Part shown: piece after piece, positions 35,458 through 47,361 of the stretch
How positions within the stretch are numbered: the first letter of the stretch is position 1
How the letters are laid out: the number at the start of each line of letters is the position of its first letter
Assembly: GCA_029747585.1 (NCBI GenBank)
Contig: JAPEVF010000087.1
Location: 52,971-116,970, forward strand
Direction of reading: 5' to 3'
Length of the DNA: 64,000 nt
Origin: Pleurotus djamor
Taxonomy: Eukaryota > Basidiomycota > Agaricomycetes > Agaricales > Pleurotaceae
The notes under the pieces: model-generated
The model's input: only the letters and a program-made list of their open reading frames with translations
What the model was told of the DNA's origin: nothing
Database searches by the model: none
Program-made: the position numbers and the translations under genes

Positions 35458-38214
35458 TTCTTGAATCTTGAATATTCAAATTTCACGCGTTACGACTGAG
35501 GGAAACCAAGGGCTCTCCGCGACTTAGTGGGTTAGAGGATTTAACTGGGACTTGCTTAGCGCTGATGACTCCAATTTCAGGTAGGGTGGGAGCTGATAAA
35601 ACTCACCGATGTGGCTTGTGGTCGTAGTGCACTGAATGTCTGGATTGCGTCTGGACCGATTTGAAGTCCGCCACCGCGCTTTGACAGGTCAGGTGATCGT
35701 GTTGCTCCGGTAATCCTGAAAGCCCGCGGAGCGCCGAAAGCTCTCTTTTCCTCGGATCGAACCACTTCTTGTTCGTTGTCTCTCGCATTTCTTCCTTCAA
35801 ATTGCATCGTTTTTGTTTAACGCGCTCTACTACATCAATAGTGCACATGAACAGCTTGGGCTTCAAGTTCTAGCGCAAACAATCCTCCTCAAGCGCTTCA
35901 CCGCTTCGTCGCTTCAACAGGCTTTCAGCTTCTAGTTTCTTTGGCTCGAAGGTGACCTCTATCGCTACTATGCGCACCTACGGAACGGCTGGACGGTGCA
36001 ATCACCATCGCCGCTGGCTATGGCACTTAGTTCCTTGGAACATACTAATGTCAGGCGGGCGTTCAGTTGGATTGAGATTATGATGGATGGTGTCGAGTCT
36101 TAGGGCCGGTATCCTGGTTCAGGTCAGCCCCATTTTCGTTTCCACGGGCCCCTCGTCTATCTGTATCCGTTTCCTTTGCTTATATCTCTTTGCTCTCCTG
36201 TTAGACTGTCAGATCAAGACATGGAAATCAGAACCGTCTTCCGGCGGCGCATCAACGTCCTTCGACTTTGGAAACGAAGGAAAGGAAAGCTCTGGCCAAT
36301 TCTATATGTGATGGTATAGGAAGTACTAGGTCAGTTCGCTTGCCTTTGTGTCTGTCATCATAGCCCAATTGTCTTTCTTAGCATGGGCATTATATAGCCC
36401 AGAGTTCTGAAGGCTGTCGAACAAGCAAGCGTCTGGATTCTGTTGGATCTGTTGCCGAATGACGGTAGAAACGACCCGCTGCCTCAGAGGTCATAGGGTA
36501 CTCTAGGCTACTCTCCTTCGGTCACCGCACAACTTCTTCGCGCCATCTTCAACTTCGATTTCCATCTAACACTCTCGGCGCTCCCCCAACTCCTCGCCCT
36601 CCCCGCCCTTCAAACCCCCAACGTTCAAGTTTCACAATTTTAACCCATCTCACAAGTCTCGCCGCCCAATGCTACCTTCTCCCTCAGACGCAATGACGCT
36701 GTAGCCCCACACTCCCACGTACTCCTCCACTGGCGGCCATACGCCCCAGATGCTTTTCTCGCATCAAGGTTGCCGAGGGACGGAAGCATGGAGATGATGT
36801 CGAATAGGGATTAGGGAATCGCAGGGCGAACTGGTCTGCCGGGACATCCTAGCGAAGTGTGGATGTCCGCTCCATGCGGAGAGGAGAAAGGTTGTATCCT
36901 ACGACGCCGGGATGGCGGACTTGGATGGGCTGGTTTGGGACCATGGGGAGAGGGTGGGTGACCGGACCATCGGTCGTCTCCATCCTGAACGTTCCATCGT
37001 GGCCTGCTCTGCATGTCCGGCTATGTGCTCCCTCGAGTCTTCGAGGATTACCACCGCCCCTCCGTTGCTGCCTCTCTGTACAACGCATCGACTCTTGAGC
37101 TTGCGCTTGGGTTTCCCGGGTCCTTTGCGCATCGGAACTAAGGCCTTAAGGAGCCATCGAATGTCATCCACATGACGCGCTTTCATGACATCCATGGCAC
37201 CTCCTCCGCCCTCTTTCTTTCTCTTTCTTTCCCCTCCTTCACATCTCCTTGCTCCTTGCCATCGGGTAGCCCTTCGAAATCGCCATCCGTACGGCGTAAC
37301 GCGAAACCCCCATTGCGCTATAGAGGTCGGAGGACTTCTTCAGCCCGAAGACGCAAGAAAAGGAGGACCAGGACAAGCTAGGATGGCGTGGAAGTAAGAC
37401 TTATGGATAGACGGCTGTGTGTGTGGTGAGGAAACAGGATACTCTAGAGGAAGAGTTGTCGAATGCGGTCGTGGGTGCTGATAAATGTCGACGCATGTTG
37501 GATGGTGGCCAACGAAGACTCGGGACACAAACTTTCAAGCGACGGATTCTCCAGCACGCATACACTCTCTAGAGTCTATGCTCGTATATCCTCCGCGACC
37601 CCTCGCGTCGATGTTGAAACCGATCAGTGATTTGATCACAGACGTTGCAGACGTCGCGCGTATGTTCAATGTCGATGATCATCCCGTTCAATGAGTTTAT
37701 TCGCTCGCTTGTCATAGCAGAGCCAATCGGCCAAGTATGTGCGCACACAGCCAAGCTCCCGCTGAACCCAGCCAAGTTAGACTCAACGACGACGGGATTT
37801 CGATCGTTGCAAGGACATTCTCTGAAGAACGGCTCCATGCGTTGTCCCTCCATTAACCCGAACACCCTGGAATTGCCCTGGAAGGTTGTAGGCGTGGGGT
37901 GGTTAATTGGTAAAAACAAAGCTAAACCTGAGGTACATCATCATGGTTCTCGACTTGGTTTCCCCTTATTGATCCCCTCCATCTTTTGCGCAGATTTCCG
38001 GACTTTCAACATTACCAGTCATAATTGACCTTGGTGTATCTTTATTCAACTTTGCGAAGCTAAGGATGCCTTTAACTAGAGAGATCTTGCAGAGAGAGAG
38101 TTCGATCAACGATAATGGCGGTGGTAGTGGTCTGAGAGACGGTATCTCCTATTTGAACCAGAGTCACTCCTGCGCTCCTAATCGCGCCATGCGCACAGTA
38201 TAAATTTTAATCAG
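35458..38214. other. Gene-poor region with diverged repeat fragments
   Basis: About 2.7 kb with only short overlapping frames. A stretch near 36900-37070 resembles the sequences around 39100-39200 and 48210-48320 (shared words TGGATGG.CTGGTTTxGG and CGTGGxCTGC), suggesting another decayed copy of the same repeat. Confidence 0.4.
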
Positions 38215-39440
38215 CGCCACCTCATCTCTTTCCTCCAGATCATCATGATCGCCACTCGACTTCGACGTCCTGCCCCAAGACACGGTGGCCCCTTACCTGG
38301 CTGCCGTCGAGGGAATCGTTGTCAGTAGTGGTTCTCACATCGTGGATAGAAGGGTTTCATCGGGTGCGTTTTTCATTGGGTTTCTTGTTTTCCCTTCCAT
38401 CTCGTCTTTGTTCACTATGGCGCGGCACTTTACTTCGGTGGTGTCAGAGCAAGTTCTTCGTGAGCTTGCTCGATGCGCTAGGGCTTCATTCGCTCGATAT
38501 AACAGCCCAAGAAGGCGACCAAAGCAACGCGCATCGTATGCTGCTTGACGGGAGGGTTACCTTCATGGAACCCAGCGCTCTATCCTCCGGTACTGCTGAT
38601 GATGCCAGTTTGTTGAAACTCGAGTACCGGTATCTGGACACTGGATCCTACTTTAATGGCCAAAACATGACGATCGCGGCGAGACCCTACGAACGGTCTT
38701 TTTCTTTGTGGATGGAAACGATGTTAGCGTACAAACACGAGCCGTATGCAGGATACGGTCCTGGTGACTAGCGACGCGCCGTCGACTCAGCACGCCCCCC
38801 CCCATCATCACTGACTGAGGATACTGCTCAAACTTACGAGAAAATCCTTTGATGACCCATGGTCACGGTCGGCCGCCACAACGAGTTTGGGCGAAAGAAA
38901 GCACGCAGCTTTGGTGACGAAAGAACACCTTGTGGGGGGGCTCATACTTAGGATACTCACACGCGATCAGCGTATACGCACATATTCACCACCACCACCA
39001 CACATACACGACGCACGACGCAGCCGCTATCGAGGATGATATTCCTCTACGATCAATGCCAAATATGCGAAACACTCACAACAATAGGATAGCGAGCTTG
39101 GATGGACTGGTTTTGGGTGATGGAGAGGTGGCTCAGAGGTGGCCGACTCTCCGGTTGGTCATCGATGATGTTCGTACCTCTCCGTCGTGGTCTGCATGCC
39201 CCGCTCATCTCTGATGGGTGCGGCCGTGTGTATTCCGCCCTTCACCTCACTCCTCCTTGACTCGAAGAAGCGCTCCTCCGTTTCCGGACAACCCGCTGGG
39301 AGAAGCGTTGAAGCCCTTTCATGGTGGAGGAGACTCGAGTTGACTGGGGATCCATGGGATCCGTTGTCTTTCGCGTCGGTGTTACCCTTTCACGACCCAC
39401 GATGTGGTATAATTTTTTCCATCCCCTCTCGTTCGCCGAG
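38215..39440. repeat. Diverged direct repeat, copy A
   Basis: Clearly homologous to 47362-48515 in the same orientation. Shared segments include CCTCATCTCT.TTTCCTCCAGATCATCATGAT, CCATCTCGTCTTTGTTCA, GACGATCGCGGC and the end TAATTTTTTCCATCCCCT. Reading frames in both copies are broken, so it is not an intact gene here. Confidence 0.75.
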
Positions 39441-40678
39441 ATCTACCTCACTTATTATCCTTGCGAATGATGTATCTTCTGTACCACAATGCAAGTTCTC
39501 ATTTTGGTTTGAGAGTGTCTTCTTCAATTGCTGTATCATCGACCCGATTTGTTAGCAGCCTTAAACAAGCCTTGTTCGGTGAACGTGAACCTGTACCGCG
39601 CCTCAAGGCCTCAAGCTCAAGCTCAAGGCTCAAGCGCTCAAGCTTCAAGACACAGGCAAGGGGTTGTTTCTCATGGATGAATATTGAATCGTTGGTGCGT
39701 GAAGTATGCTGTTATTTTGTGAAACTGAAATTCAAAGGTTTCTGATAGGTCCGTAGCGCTCATCCCCTTTTCATTGGCTGTCTTCGGGGTCATAGCGGGT
39801 AGCCCGGCCTGCTTCGTCTCTCAGTACCAGAGTGCCACCGTTCTACTGGACCCTCAATGAATTCCGTCCTCTATAATACACATCGAGGGTCTGTCTCTAT
39901 CTTGGGCTACTGCTACGCGGGTGCGCCAAACGCTAGCACTATTTGCGCTCTTACATGACTCCACCAACCATTCCTTCGGCATAGCTCAGTCTCAGGCCTT
40001 CGGGCTTACCAAGGTCCAACTATCTACCTTGCGTTTTGCCTCATGTTGGGACTGATTTGGCACATCTCCATCCACGCTACCCGAGTCCTCAAAGCGTCCT
40101 CGAGTTGTTTTTGGCTAATATCGCTTCAAAAGGAGGCGCTCCTTATCGTAAGGCATAGATTCTTTTTCAATCACCTCCGATGGGTAGATGCAATTACGAC
40201 TGATTCCTATGCGGTGATCGCCACAGTTCGCTGACATTCTCGTTACTGCGCTTTGGCTTGTTGATAATCCAATATGGTTTAATCTGGACTCTCGGTTCTC
40301 CCATATTCACCCTTGATTCCCCCGAATCTCCACCTTCGATGAGGACCAGTTTGTTTTCAATTGCATTGCGAGGAGCTACGCACTAGACGGCCAATCAATC
40401 TTGGAAGTTCTACTGAATCCACAGAACCATAACGTGAACGTCTGATGCCGCAGCCGATCAATATTTTGGTGCCTCACAGCTTTCTTTCTGTTTCTATTGA
40501 CTTCGTGAATCTCCGTCTACCCCTTCCGCAACAGTCACACTGTCCGGTCAGCTGAGGCAGAAGGTTCCAACTCAAATGGAAGCACCTAATACGGCGCTTC
40601 TGTTCATTGGTATTTACTTATATTCATTAGCATCCAGGCTTCTCTCCCAAAAGTTCTCCTCAATAGTGTCCTTCAGCA
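39441..40678. other. Intergenic region upstream of the first avidin gene
   Basis: No frame with a recognisable motif. A short tract CAAGCTCAAGCTCAAGGCTCAAG occurs near 39610-39635. Confidence 0.45.
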
Positions 40679-41211
40679 ATGAGTACCCAAGGTTAGTCAA
40701 TCGCTACCCACACCAAAGCCATTGACATCTACTCACATCCATGCACACAGTGAAATCTCCCCTTGCCGGGACCTGGTACAACGAGCTCGGCTCGACGATG
40801 GTGTTGGAGGTCCACGACGATGGATCCCTAACTGGGACTTACCATTCCAACGTCGGCGAGGTTCCTCCCACTTTCCCCCTCTCTGGGCGCTACAACCTCT
40901 CGCCCCCTTCGGGACAAGGCATTGCCCTCGGATGGGTGGTGTCCTGGGAGAACCCCGGCTCAAACGTTCATTCTGCTACGGCATGGAGCGGACAGTACTT
41001 TCCTGCCTCTGGATCGGTCGCCTCCTCCGAAGCAATCCTCACCCAATGGATTCTTTCCCGAAGCACCGAACGTGCAGATCTATGGGAATCGTCCATTGTA
41101 GGGCATGATGAGTTTGGGAGGACGAAGCCTAGTCAAGAGCAAATAGCCCGAGCCAAACTTCTTCGTCGCGGCTTGGATTGTGGACTTGACTTGGCCAAGT
41201 CTCGTGCCTAA
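40679..41211 (+). CDS. Tamavidin-like biotin-binding protein (avidin family), copy 1
   Basis: Two exons (40679-40691, 40751-41211) give 157 aa, beginning MSTQVKSPLAGTWYNELGS. It is an avidin/streptavidin-family beta-barrel: GTWYNELGSTM (strand 1), DGSLTGTYHSNVG, LSGRYNL, GIALGWVVSW, HSATAWSGQYF, ILTQWILSRS and GHDEF are all present, with the biotin-pocket Asn, Tyr, Trp and Asp positions conserved. The family is known from Pleurotus tamavidins, soluble tetramers with high biotin affinity thought to defend fruiting bodies by starving consumers of biotin. No signal peptide is seen, as in tamavidins. The C-terminal tail (LLRRGLDCGLDLAKSRA) is about 15 residues longer than copy 2 and contains a Cys. 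Biotin binding is inferred from conserved residues. Confidence 0.95.
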
Positions 41212-42512
41212 GGAGACCTTCCGAGTTCGTCGCAGTCTCTGATCATCTATGATATCAACTAAACCTTGCTTCGTGCCGCCCTCAGGTCTAGTTGCTCAAT
41301 ACCAAGATTTGTACCCTTCAAGTATCCCAGCTTGTCAGCCTGTAGTATTGTGTACCGTCTGAAATAAACCTTGTTGTCCATGTTCATATCCTCGTGAGAT
41401 ATACCTAACCTTTTACCCTCGGTAACACGACTGGAGCACCCTGGATGATGGAGAGCAGTCCCTGTTCGCGCCCCTAAATCGGGAGCGAATCCATGGGAGC
41501 GGAGCTCTATTTTTACTTCTTTTGCATCCGCCGCGCGGTGTGTGGTTTACGTCGTGGAACAGTTCCTCATCAAACACAATTCCTGATAAGCATGTCTGTC
41601 GCTCCAACTGGTCAGGAATGCCATGCAAGAGTCACCCGAATCAGATAATCAGGCTGAAGTTCAAGGAATGGATAGAACACGAAGTCGGATGTGTTTCCGT
41701 AAGCCACATCTCCTCAAATTTCAATGCTCATGATATGCCGACGAACGTGGACTCATCATCACCCCGTTCCTTTGAGTAGTCCCTCGGTGCAAACTAATAG
41801 TTGGACATCTAACTGAAAATTCCAGACTCTTCGGTGAGAAGGCCTTCATTACTACTCGGGTACTCGTCTTCTGATTCTCTCTTCAGGACCTGGCGGAAAT
41901 TGGTCGAAGCATCTCCAATACATTTCCCATTCAATTGAAATCTTGCCTTTCTTCAAAGTAAGGCCCAAGGTGCCATCATCCCGTTGTTCGTTGATCGTCT
42001 CCGACCCGAGTATTGGCGGCGTATGACCGGTCTTAACTCTACCCATGGCCTATTCAACAAACTAAGAGTTGAGAAGGATGGCTGACGGCAGAGCTCTCTG
42101 CAAAGTCATTAGTATTCGGAACAACACTTCGCCGGGTTCAACAGATGAACACATGCCGAAAGTAACCATTGATCGGGAACCGGCTAGCAGTGCTCATAGG
42201 GCCACATGACTTGTCAATGGGACCTTGCAATTCATTGAATACCACTCTCTCATCACAAACGCTCAACGCCGACATCCTCAATGAATACGACTACTCGGCA
42301 TACCGGCCATCTTACGTCCTCACCAGGATTGGTGGTTTACGGGCGTCCTCAGTGGAGATCATGGAATGGAAGCTATATCGGTAGGCATTCCTGTCCGACA
42401 TGCATTGGACAATAATGTACATTCGGGGAAGATGTCAACAAGTCACGACGATTCGACTGTTTGGTTATAAGCTCCCCTTCTGTGGACTTGGAGTACAGAA
42501 AAATCCCCCACT
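41212..42512. other. Spacer between the two avidin genes
   Basis: 1.3 kb with only short unsupported frames on both strands. It contains the first gene's 3' end and the second gene's promoter. Confidence 0.45.
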
Positions 42513-42992
42513 ATGTCGAGCGGTTTGTCAAACAGATCATCATCCTTCTTGATGGCTCAACTAATGCGCTTGATGATAGCTCTTATCTCCGGTACCTGGT
42601 ACAACGAACTCGGTTCTCGCATGGAACTCACTGCGAACACCGATGGATCACTGACCGGGAGCTACTTCTCAGCTGTCGGTGGTGTTCCTAAAGCATATCC
42701 ACTTTCTGGACGCTACAATCTCAAGGTCCCCTCTGGACAAGGCGTCGCCATTGGATGGGCAGTGTCCTACGAGGTTGAAGAGAAAGGCATCCACTCCGTT
42801 GCTACATGGAGTGGGCAGTTCTTTGCTTCGCCTGAGCCTGTCATTCTCACACAGTGGTTGTTGTCGAGCAGCACTCAGCCCAAGGATTTATGGCAGTCGA
42901 CCAATCTAGGTCATGATGAGTTTACCAAGGCCCCACCAACCCAGCAAATGATTGAACGAGCCCACCTTATGAGTCGTGCGATGAAACTCTGA
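42513..42992 (+). CDS. Tamavidin-like biotin-binding protein (avidin family), copy 2
   Basis: Two exons (42513-42522, 42580-42992) give 140 aa starting MSSALISGTWYNELGS, the usual tamavidin length. The same motifs are present: GTWYNELGSRM, DGSLTGSYFSAVG, LSGRYNLKVPSGQG, AIGWAVSY, HSVATWSGQFF, ILTQWLLSSS, GHDEF. The intron is at the same place and phase as in copy 1, so the genes are tandem duplicates; the protein loops and tails have diverged considerably. The 57-nt intron is a multiple of three with no stop, so retention would add 19 residues, and an internal Met just before ISGTWYN could also start a barrel. Confidence 0.95.
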   Translation: MSSGLSNRSSSFLMAQLMRLMIALISGTWYNELGSRMELTANTDGSLTGSYFSAVGGVPKAYPLSGRYNLKVPSGQGVAIGWAVSYEVEEKGIHSVATWSGQFFASPEPVILTQWLLSSSTQPKDLWQSTNLGHDEFTKAPPTQQMIERAHLMSRAMKL

Positions 42993-44282
42993 GGTGACAA
43001 TGGGGACTCAGTGGTATGTACCTCCGTCTTCTCTAACAGTGCTGCCGCGCGTTTACTCAAAGTCATCTCCTTTTCTTCAACATGGGATTAACCAGTAACG
43101 TACCCGATCCCTTGGTAGCTCACGACCTTTACCATGTGGATTACTGTGTCTGTTTCCAACGTAGAAAGAATATTTCAGTCGGTTCCCTCTTCGAAGTTCG
43201 CGCTGGCGAAGCCGTCCTCAACTACGACATCCACCTTTCTCGATCAACCGAGGATGCGTTCCTCGGCTCTGCATCAAAGGATAAACTTCCCTATAAAGTA
43301 CAAACATGAGTCATGAGTGGAAAGGCTCAAAATCAAGACCAGCGGCGTAGGATGCCATGGGTTCTGGTTATCTTATCTTGATAGACGCTCAACGCGTCTA
43401 GGGCCTAGCTCCGTCTTGAGCGCTTCGGCCCGGGCGACCCCTTCCTAACTTGTTTCTAACTTCGAAGACCTGTTCCAACTTTCTACACGCAGCGCTGTTG
43501 TCCTTCTTGGAAATTGAGGTCGTACTTCAAATAGAACGCTGAACGTTCCCCTACTTACCTGTATCTCCGTGAGTATGGCACTCCAATTTCCTTCTCGACC
43601 TCGAAGGCTTTTCATGCTCAACGACTCAATTCAGTAGGCGATATAAGCTTGCATCATCTGTAGAGAAGCACAAGTTAATGGCTCAGAAAGCGGTCGCGAA
43701 TAATGCTTGGGATGCGCTCTGCATCCCGTTACATTTGATGAATGCATTGACATCGACGGGTGATTGACTTCGTCGCCAACATGACTTGAAGGGTGTGTCA
43801 GTTGAACACTGTGTGACTGTACGGGATGTACTGCACAACAATCACCCGACATCTGGTCGCAACCAGGAGCAATCTCCCCCCCCCCCCCCCCTCACATTCG
43901 ATGTAAGCCTTATAATGTCTCATTCCCACCCATGTGTAGTGACACCTCGTCTCCAGTCCGGCCTGCCCCATGAGACCCGTTGCTGCGAATGTCATGTGTC
44001 ATGATGAACATTTCCCGCAAGACATCATTCTCAGTCTTATCTCTCTTGCACAAGTCCGAGTCGTTTTGACGAACGGCGATCCCGTCGATATTACCCGTCC
44101 CATCAAGAAGTTCAATGTTTCCGAACGTCTTCATCATCTATCTGCTTCCCCTGCCTATTCCAATTAACCAAAATCCGTGAACTTATAAGCCGCCTATGTG
44201 TAAAGTATGACCCCGCTTTCCCTATTTACCTACCTTCTCGAATCTCCAACCCTTTCCATTACCCTACAGGCAGACTCTACAC
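42993..44282. other. Region without a supported gene
   Basis: A frame at 43082-43309 (+), reading MGLTSNVPDPLVAHDLYHVD, is open but has no recognisable motif. The rest has only short frames and a C16 homopolymer. Confidence 0.4.
43876..43891. repeat. C16 homopolymer
   Basis: Sixteen consecutive C. Length is probably unreliable in the assembly. Confidence 0.9.
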
Positions 44283-45373
44283 ATGCAACACACAGACGTG
44301 GCTTTCAATAAACTTCAATTGAGCACGGTACGCCTATCTCGTCTTCATGCGACGTCCCTGATCTCCCAACTAATTTATTCTAGTGTTTTCATGGTATGCT
44401 CGAGCTCGCCTGGCTCCCTTGATTCAGACCAATGACGTACTCACAGTCTCCGCGATCGCGCTCTTCGTAAGTGACTTTGCTCTTATCCGCTTGAACCTGA
44501 CTTACCGGCCACTGCGCTGAGAGATATACGAGTACCTCCTGACCGTTGGCGACGAACTCAGCTACGTGTGGCATCGTCCTATTCGCTTGGGACGCGTATT
44601 ATATGTCCTCAATCGGTACTCCGCATCCGTTGGGCTGATATTCAGTCTACGGAGTAGGTTCCTTCTCCTTCATTCTGTGGAATAGACTAGCTTCCTTTTA
44701 CTCACAGACTGCCTGGTTCACAGTTCGGATGATGATAGGGCCCGTGAAGCGTCAATGCGAACTCTTCGTTAATTCCACGACAGGTGGGTTCCTCCCTGTC
44801 GGTATGGTTAACTTCGTTGTCACCCGTACTTCTGTCCGTTTTTCACAGGACTGTTTTTCTTTGGATACGTCGTCGCAGAACGTATGTTCCATTCTCCCTG
44901 TCCTGGCCGTGGACGTCCTGACCTCCTTATTACAGTTCTCATGCTTCTTCGTGTCTGGGCGTTTTGGGGACGCACGAAGTTTGTGACAATATTGCTCTCC
45001 GTTCTCTGCGTAGTCTGGGTTACTGTTGCAGCGGTCATCTTCGCTGAGGTCCATGGCCCGCTCAGCCAAGGCAAGTGGTCCATCCCTTGTGTCTGTAACC
45101 GCGAATGGAGNCCCCCCACTTTCAGGCTTAGCTGGCGTACTAAACGACCCCTTCGTCCCGGGCTGTCCGCTCATCTCTGACCCGAAAATGGAACTGATCC
45201 AGTATGCCATGGTCTGCGCGCTCGAGACATGTATGTCCAGTCCCACTCCCCAAGTTAGCCTTGATGTCTCATCGTCATTTTCCTTTGCGTCTTCAGTGAT
45301 ACTGGTGCTGATCTTGGCTCAGTGCATGGGTCACGCCCAGCGAAACCGCTCGACCCTGTTTGCGTCGTTTTAG
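44283..45373 (+). CDS. DUF6533-like fungal membrane protein
   Basis: Exons 44283-44327, 44384-44393 (10 nt), 44447-44466 and one from 44524 read MQHTDVAFNKLQLSTCFHVS then AIALFIYEYLLTVGDELSYVW, the characteristic DUF6533 start (YxYLLTxGxExxYxW), followed by RPIRLGRVLYVLNRYSAS. Later exons give ELLMLLRVWAFWGRT, a hydrophobic VVWVTVAAVIFAE segment, GCPLISDPKMELIQYAMVCA and ILVLILAQC. The join between the NRYSAS exon and TAWFTVRMMIG is unresolved (phases do not close), and the last exons are uncertain: a TAG at 45371 ends this model, but GVFYFLAVLG at about 45440 is a conserved end that suggests more exons. One intron (donor GCAAGT after LSQ) appears to be GC-AG and contains an N. Function of the family is unknown. 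Confidence 0.7.
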
Positions 45374-46098
45374 GGTGTGACTTGGGGCTCCCATGTCTCA
45401 CATCTTTGAGTGCTCACACCTCATGTGGTGTGTTATAGGTGTATTCTACTTCCTCGCCGTGCTCGGTCAGCCTTTCATCCTTTCATTCTCTTTCGACGTT
45501 ATTGAAGCTGTGTCCGTTCCACAGCTGTTTCGGTTACGAACGTTGGCATGATATTGACCAAATTTGTTCGTGCCAATCTTTTCGGTCTCTTCCTACTGAG
45601 GTTTTGCACTTACTGAGACTTTTCATCAAAGGATGATGGCTTGGATATGATAACGTCGCAAGTCTTCTTTCCTTTACTTGACGCATTCGAGTTCTTACAT
45701 CACATTTCTTAGGCTGCAGAGGGAATTACAGGCGATCCTGGTCGGGCGGATGTTTCTCCAGCTTCGTAAAGGAAACAGCGTCGTCGGGAGACCTTCATCT
45801 TGCGCGCAAATGCAACAATTGTCTCGCACAGCAATGTCACCCGTTCGATTTAGGCATTCTTTACGAACGCCTGAGCACATAGGCACTGCCACTACTGATA
45901 TGCCTTGACTAGAGTCAAGAACCAATGGTCCCATGACTTTCTCGCTACCATTAGATGATACTGCGCGTCTGTTTTTAGGCAAACCCACCACAATGAACAG
46001 CCCTTGCACTGCGAGCACTGCGTCATCGCCTTGCTCACTCTTATAAAGGACAGTGATTTTAGTGCTATCAGACTCACCTTTCATCGGGGATGTCTACC

Positions 46099-47153
46099 AT
46101 GGCGTCTAACACTCATCCCAATGTTTACGAGAACAAACTTACCCCTCCTGTCGGTACCAATTTTTGGCGCCAGTAAGTCCGAGTCTTTTGAAACATCAAG
46201 TTGTTGGCTCAATTCATTCCTCTTAGCGCAACCGAGAAGGTCTTCACCAAGGAGTTCCTCATCTGGCGCGGAGGTGGCGGAACGGCATGGCCTGCAGGAC
46301 AAGCCACCTTGGTCACTGATGTCTACACGTACGTCACCGGCGCTGATCCAAGGCAGCCTGACGACTTCCAAGATAACAACGGAATGGTGTATATCGTGCT
46401 TGTACACTCCGGGAAGACTGAGCCCAACGAAGAAATCCTTTCTGAGAATATATGGTACCGTAATGCCGTCACCGGACCTGAGGCCGCGCTCCCAGTCTTA
46501 CAGCTTCCTGAAACTGGAAGCGGAGAATTGCAGCCTGACCAGACTACAAATAAATGTATGTTTCATTGCTTATACTCAGTACTGGCACATATCCTGATCT
46601 TGAGGATAGACATCGTCAGCTTCAACCAAACTATGGCTATGTTTGCAAACGGAGGAAACGACCCCGTCTCGTTCGACGCGAAATATGTCAAGGACTTGCT
46701 TCGGCCCATATCTAGACAAAATGGCGCTTCAGACGTCTCCGAATCTCAAGTGGAGTTCGGGGTTAGCTTCACTGACACAGTGCGCACGCCCATCCTTTCG
46801 CTATTTTCATTCACGAGACAACTTCCCTCACTACCTTTCAGCCGCAAGACTTGCCAGATCTTCCGATCATGGCCCTATCTGTTTTCCAATGCAACGAGCT
46901 CTCAGCCTTTCCGATGACATTCCGTATGCGTCACCCCTAGTTCGTCGTCATACTTCGTGACGAACTGACTCTGTCACCTAGGATTTGAGACAGGGATCGG
47001 TGAATATGATGATTTAGGATACGTAAGTGCTCTATCTATAAGTGCCCCTCTCAACTATATATTTCAAGCTGGCTAAGGCCATGTCTCATTCAGTGGCACT
47101 CGAACGATGCACACAGTCGAGATATAGTCGTCAATATCAAGACGGATGTATGA
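46099..47153 (+). CDS. Unrecognised 251-residue protein, six exons
   Basis: Six exons close exactly in phase: 46099-46172, 46227-46555, 46610-46779, 46842-46923, 46982-47022, 47094-47153. The protein starts MASNTHPNVYENKLTPPVG, has no signal peptide and no transmembrane segment, and alternates polar and hydrophobic residues in a way suggesting mostly beta strands (QATLVTDVYTYVTGA, NNGMVYIVLVHSGK, QVEFGVSFTD). It contains IWRGGGGTAWPAGQ and ends DAHSRDIVVNIKTDV. I do not recognise the family. Clean splicing and closed frame argue it is a real expressed gene. It lies in the same repeat-flanked block as the two avidin genes; whether it shares a defensive role is unknown. Confidence 0.75.
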
Positions 47154-47361
47154 TTCACCAACGTAAAGCTCAATATATCCGCCTTCTGGGGTCTCATGAT
47201 CCCATCAACTATAAAGGGATACAAGGAAGTATTCTTGACCACCTTCAGGCCAACGAGAACAGCATTCGCTTCTGGTCAACTTCTTGGATTAGCCTGAGTC
47301 TGCGCTCGAAAAAGGGGGATCACATGCTCGGTAGTTTCCATATAAAATCTGGATTTACGCC
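47154..47361. other. Short spacer before repeat copy B
   Basis: Contains the 3' flank of the 251-residue protein gene. No other feature seen. Confidence 0.4.

Noticed and set aside
43876..43891. C16 run as a regulatory element
   Set aside because: A lone homopolymer with probable sequencing uncertainty; nothing around it supports a function.
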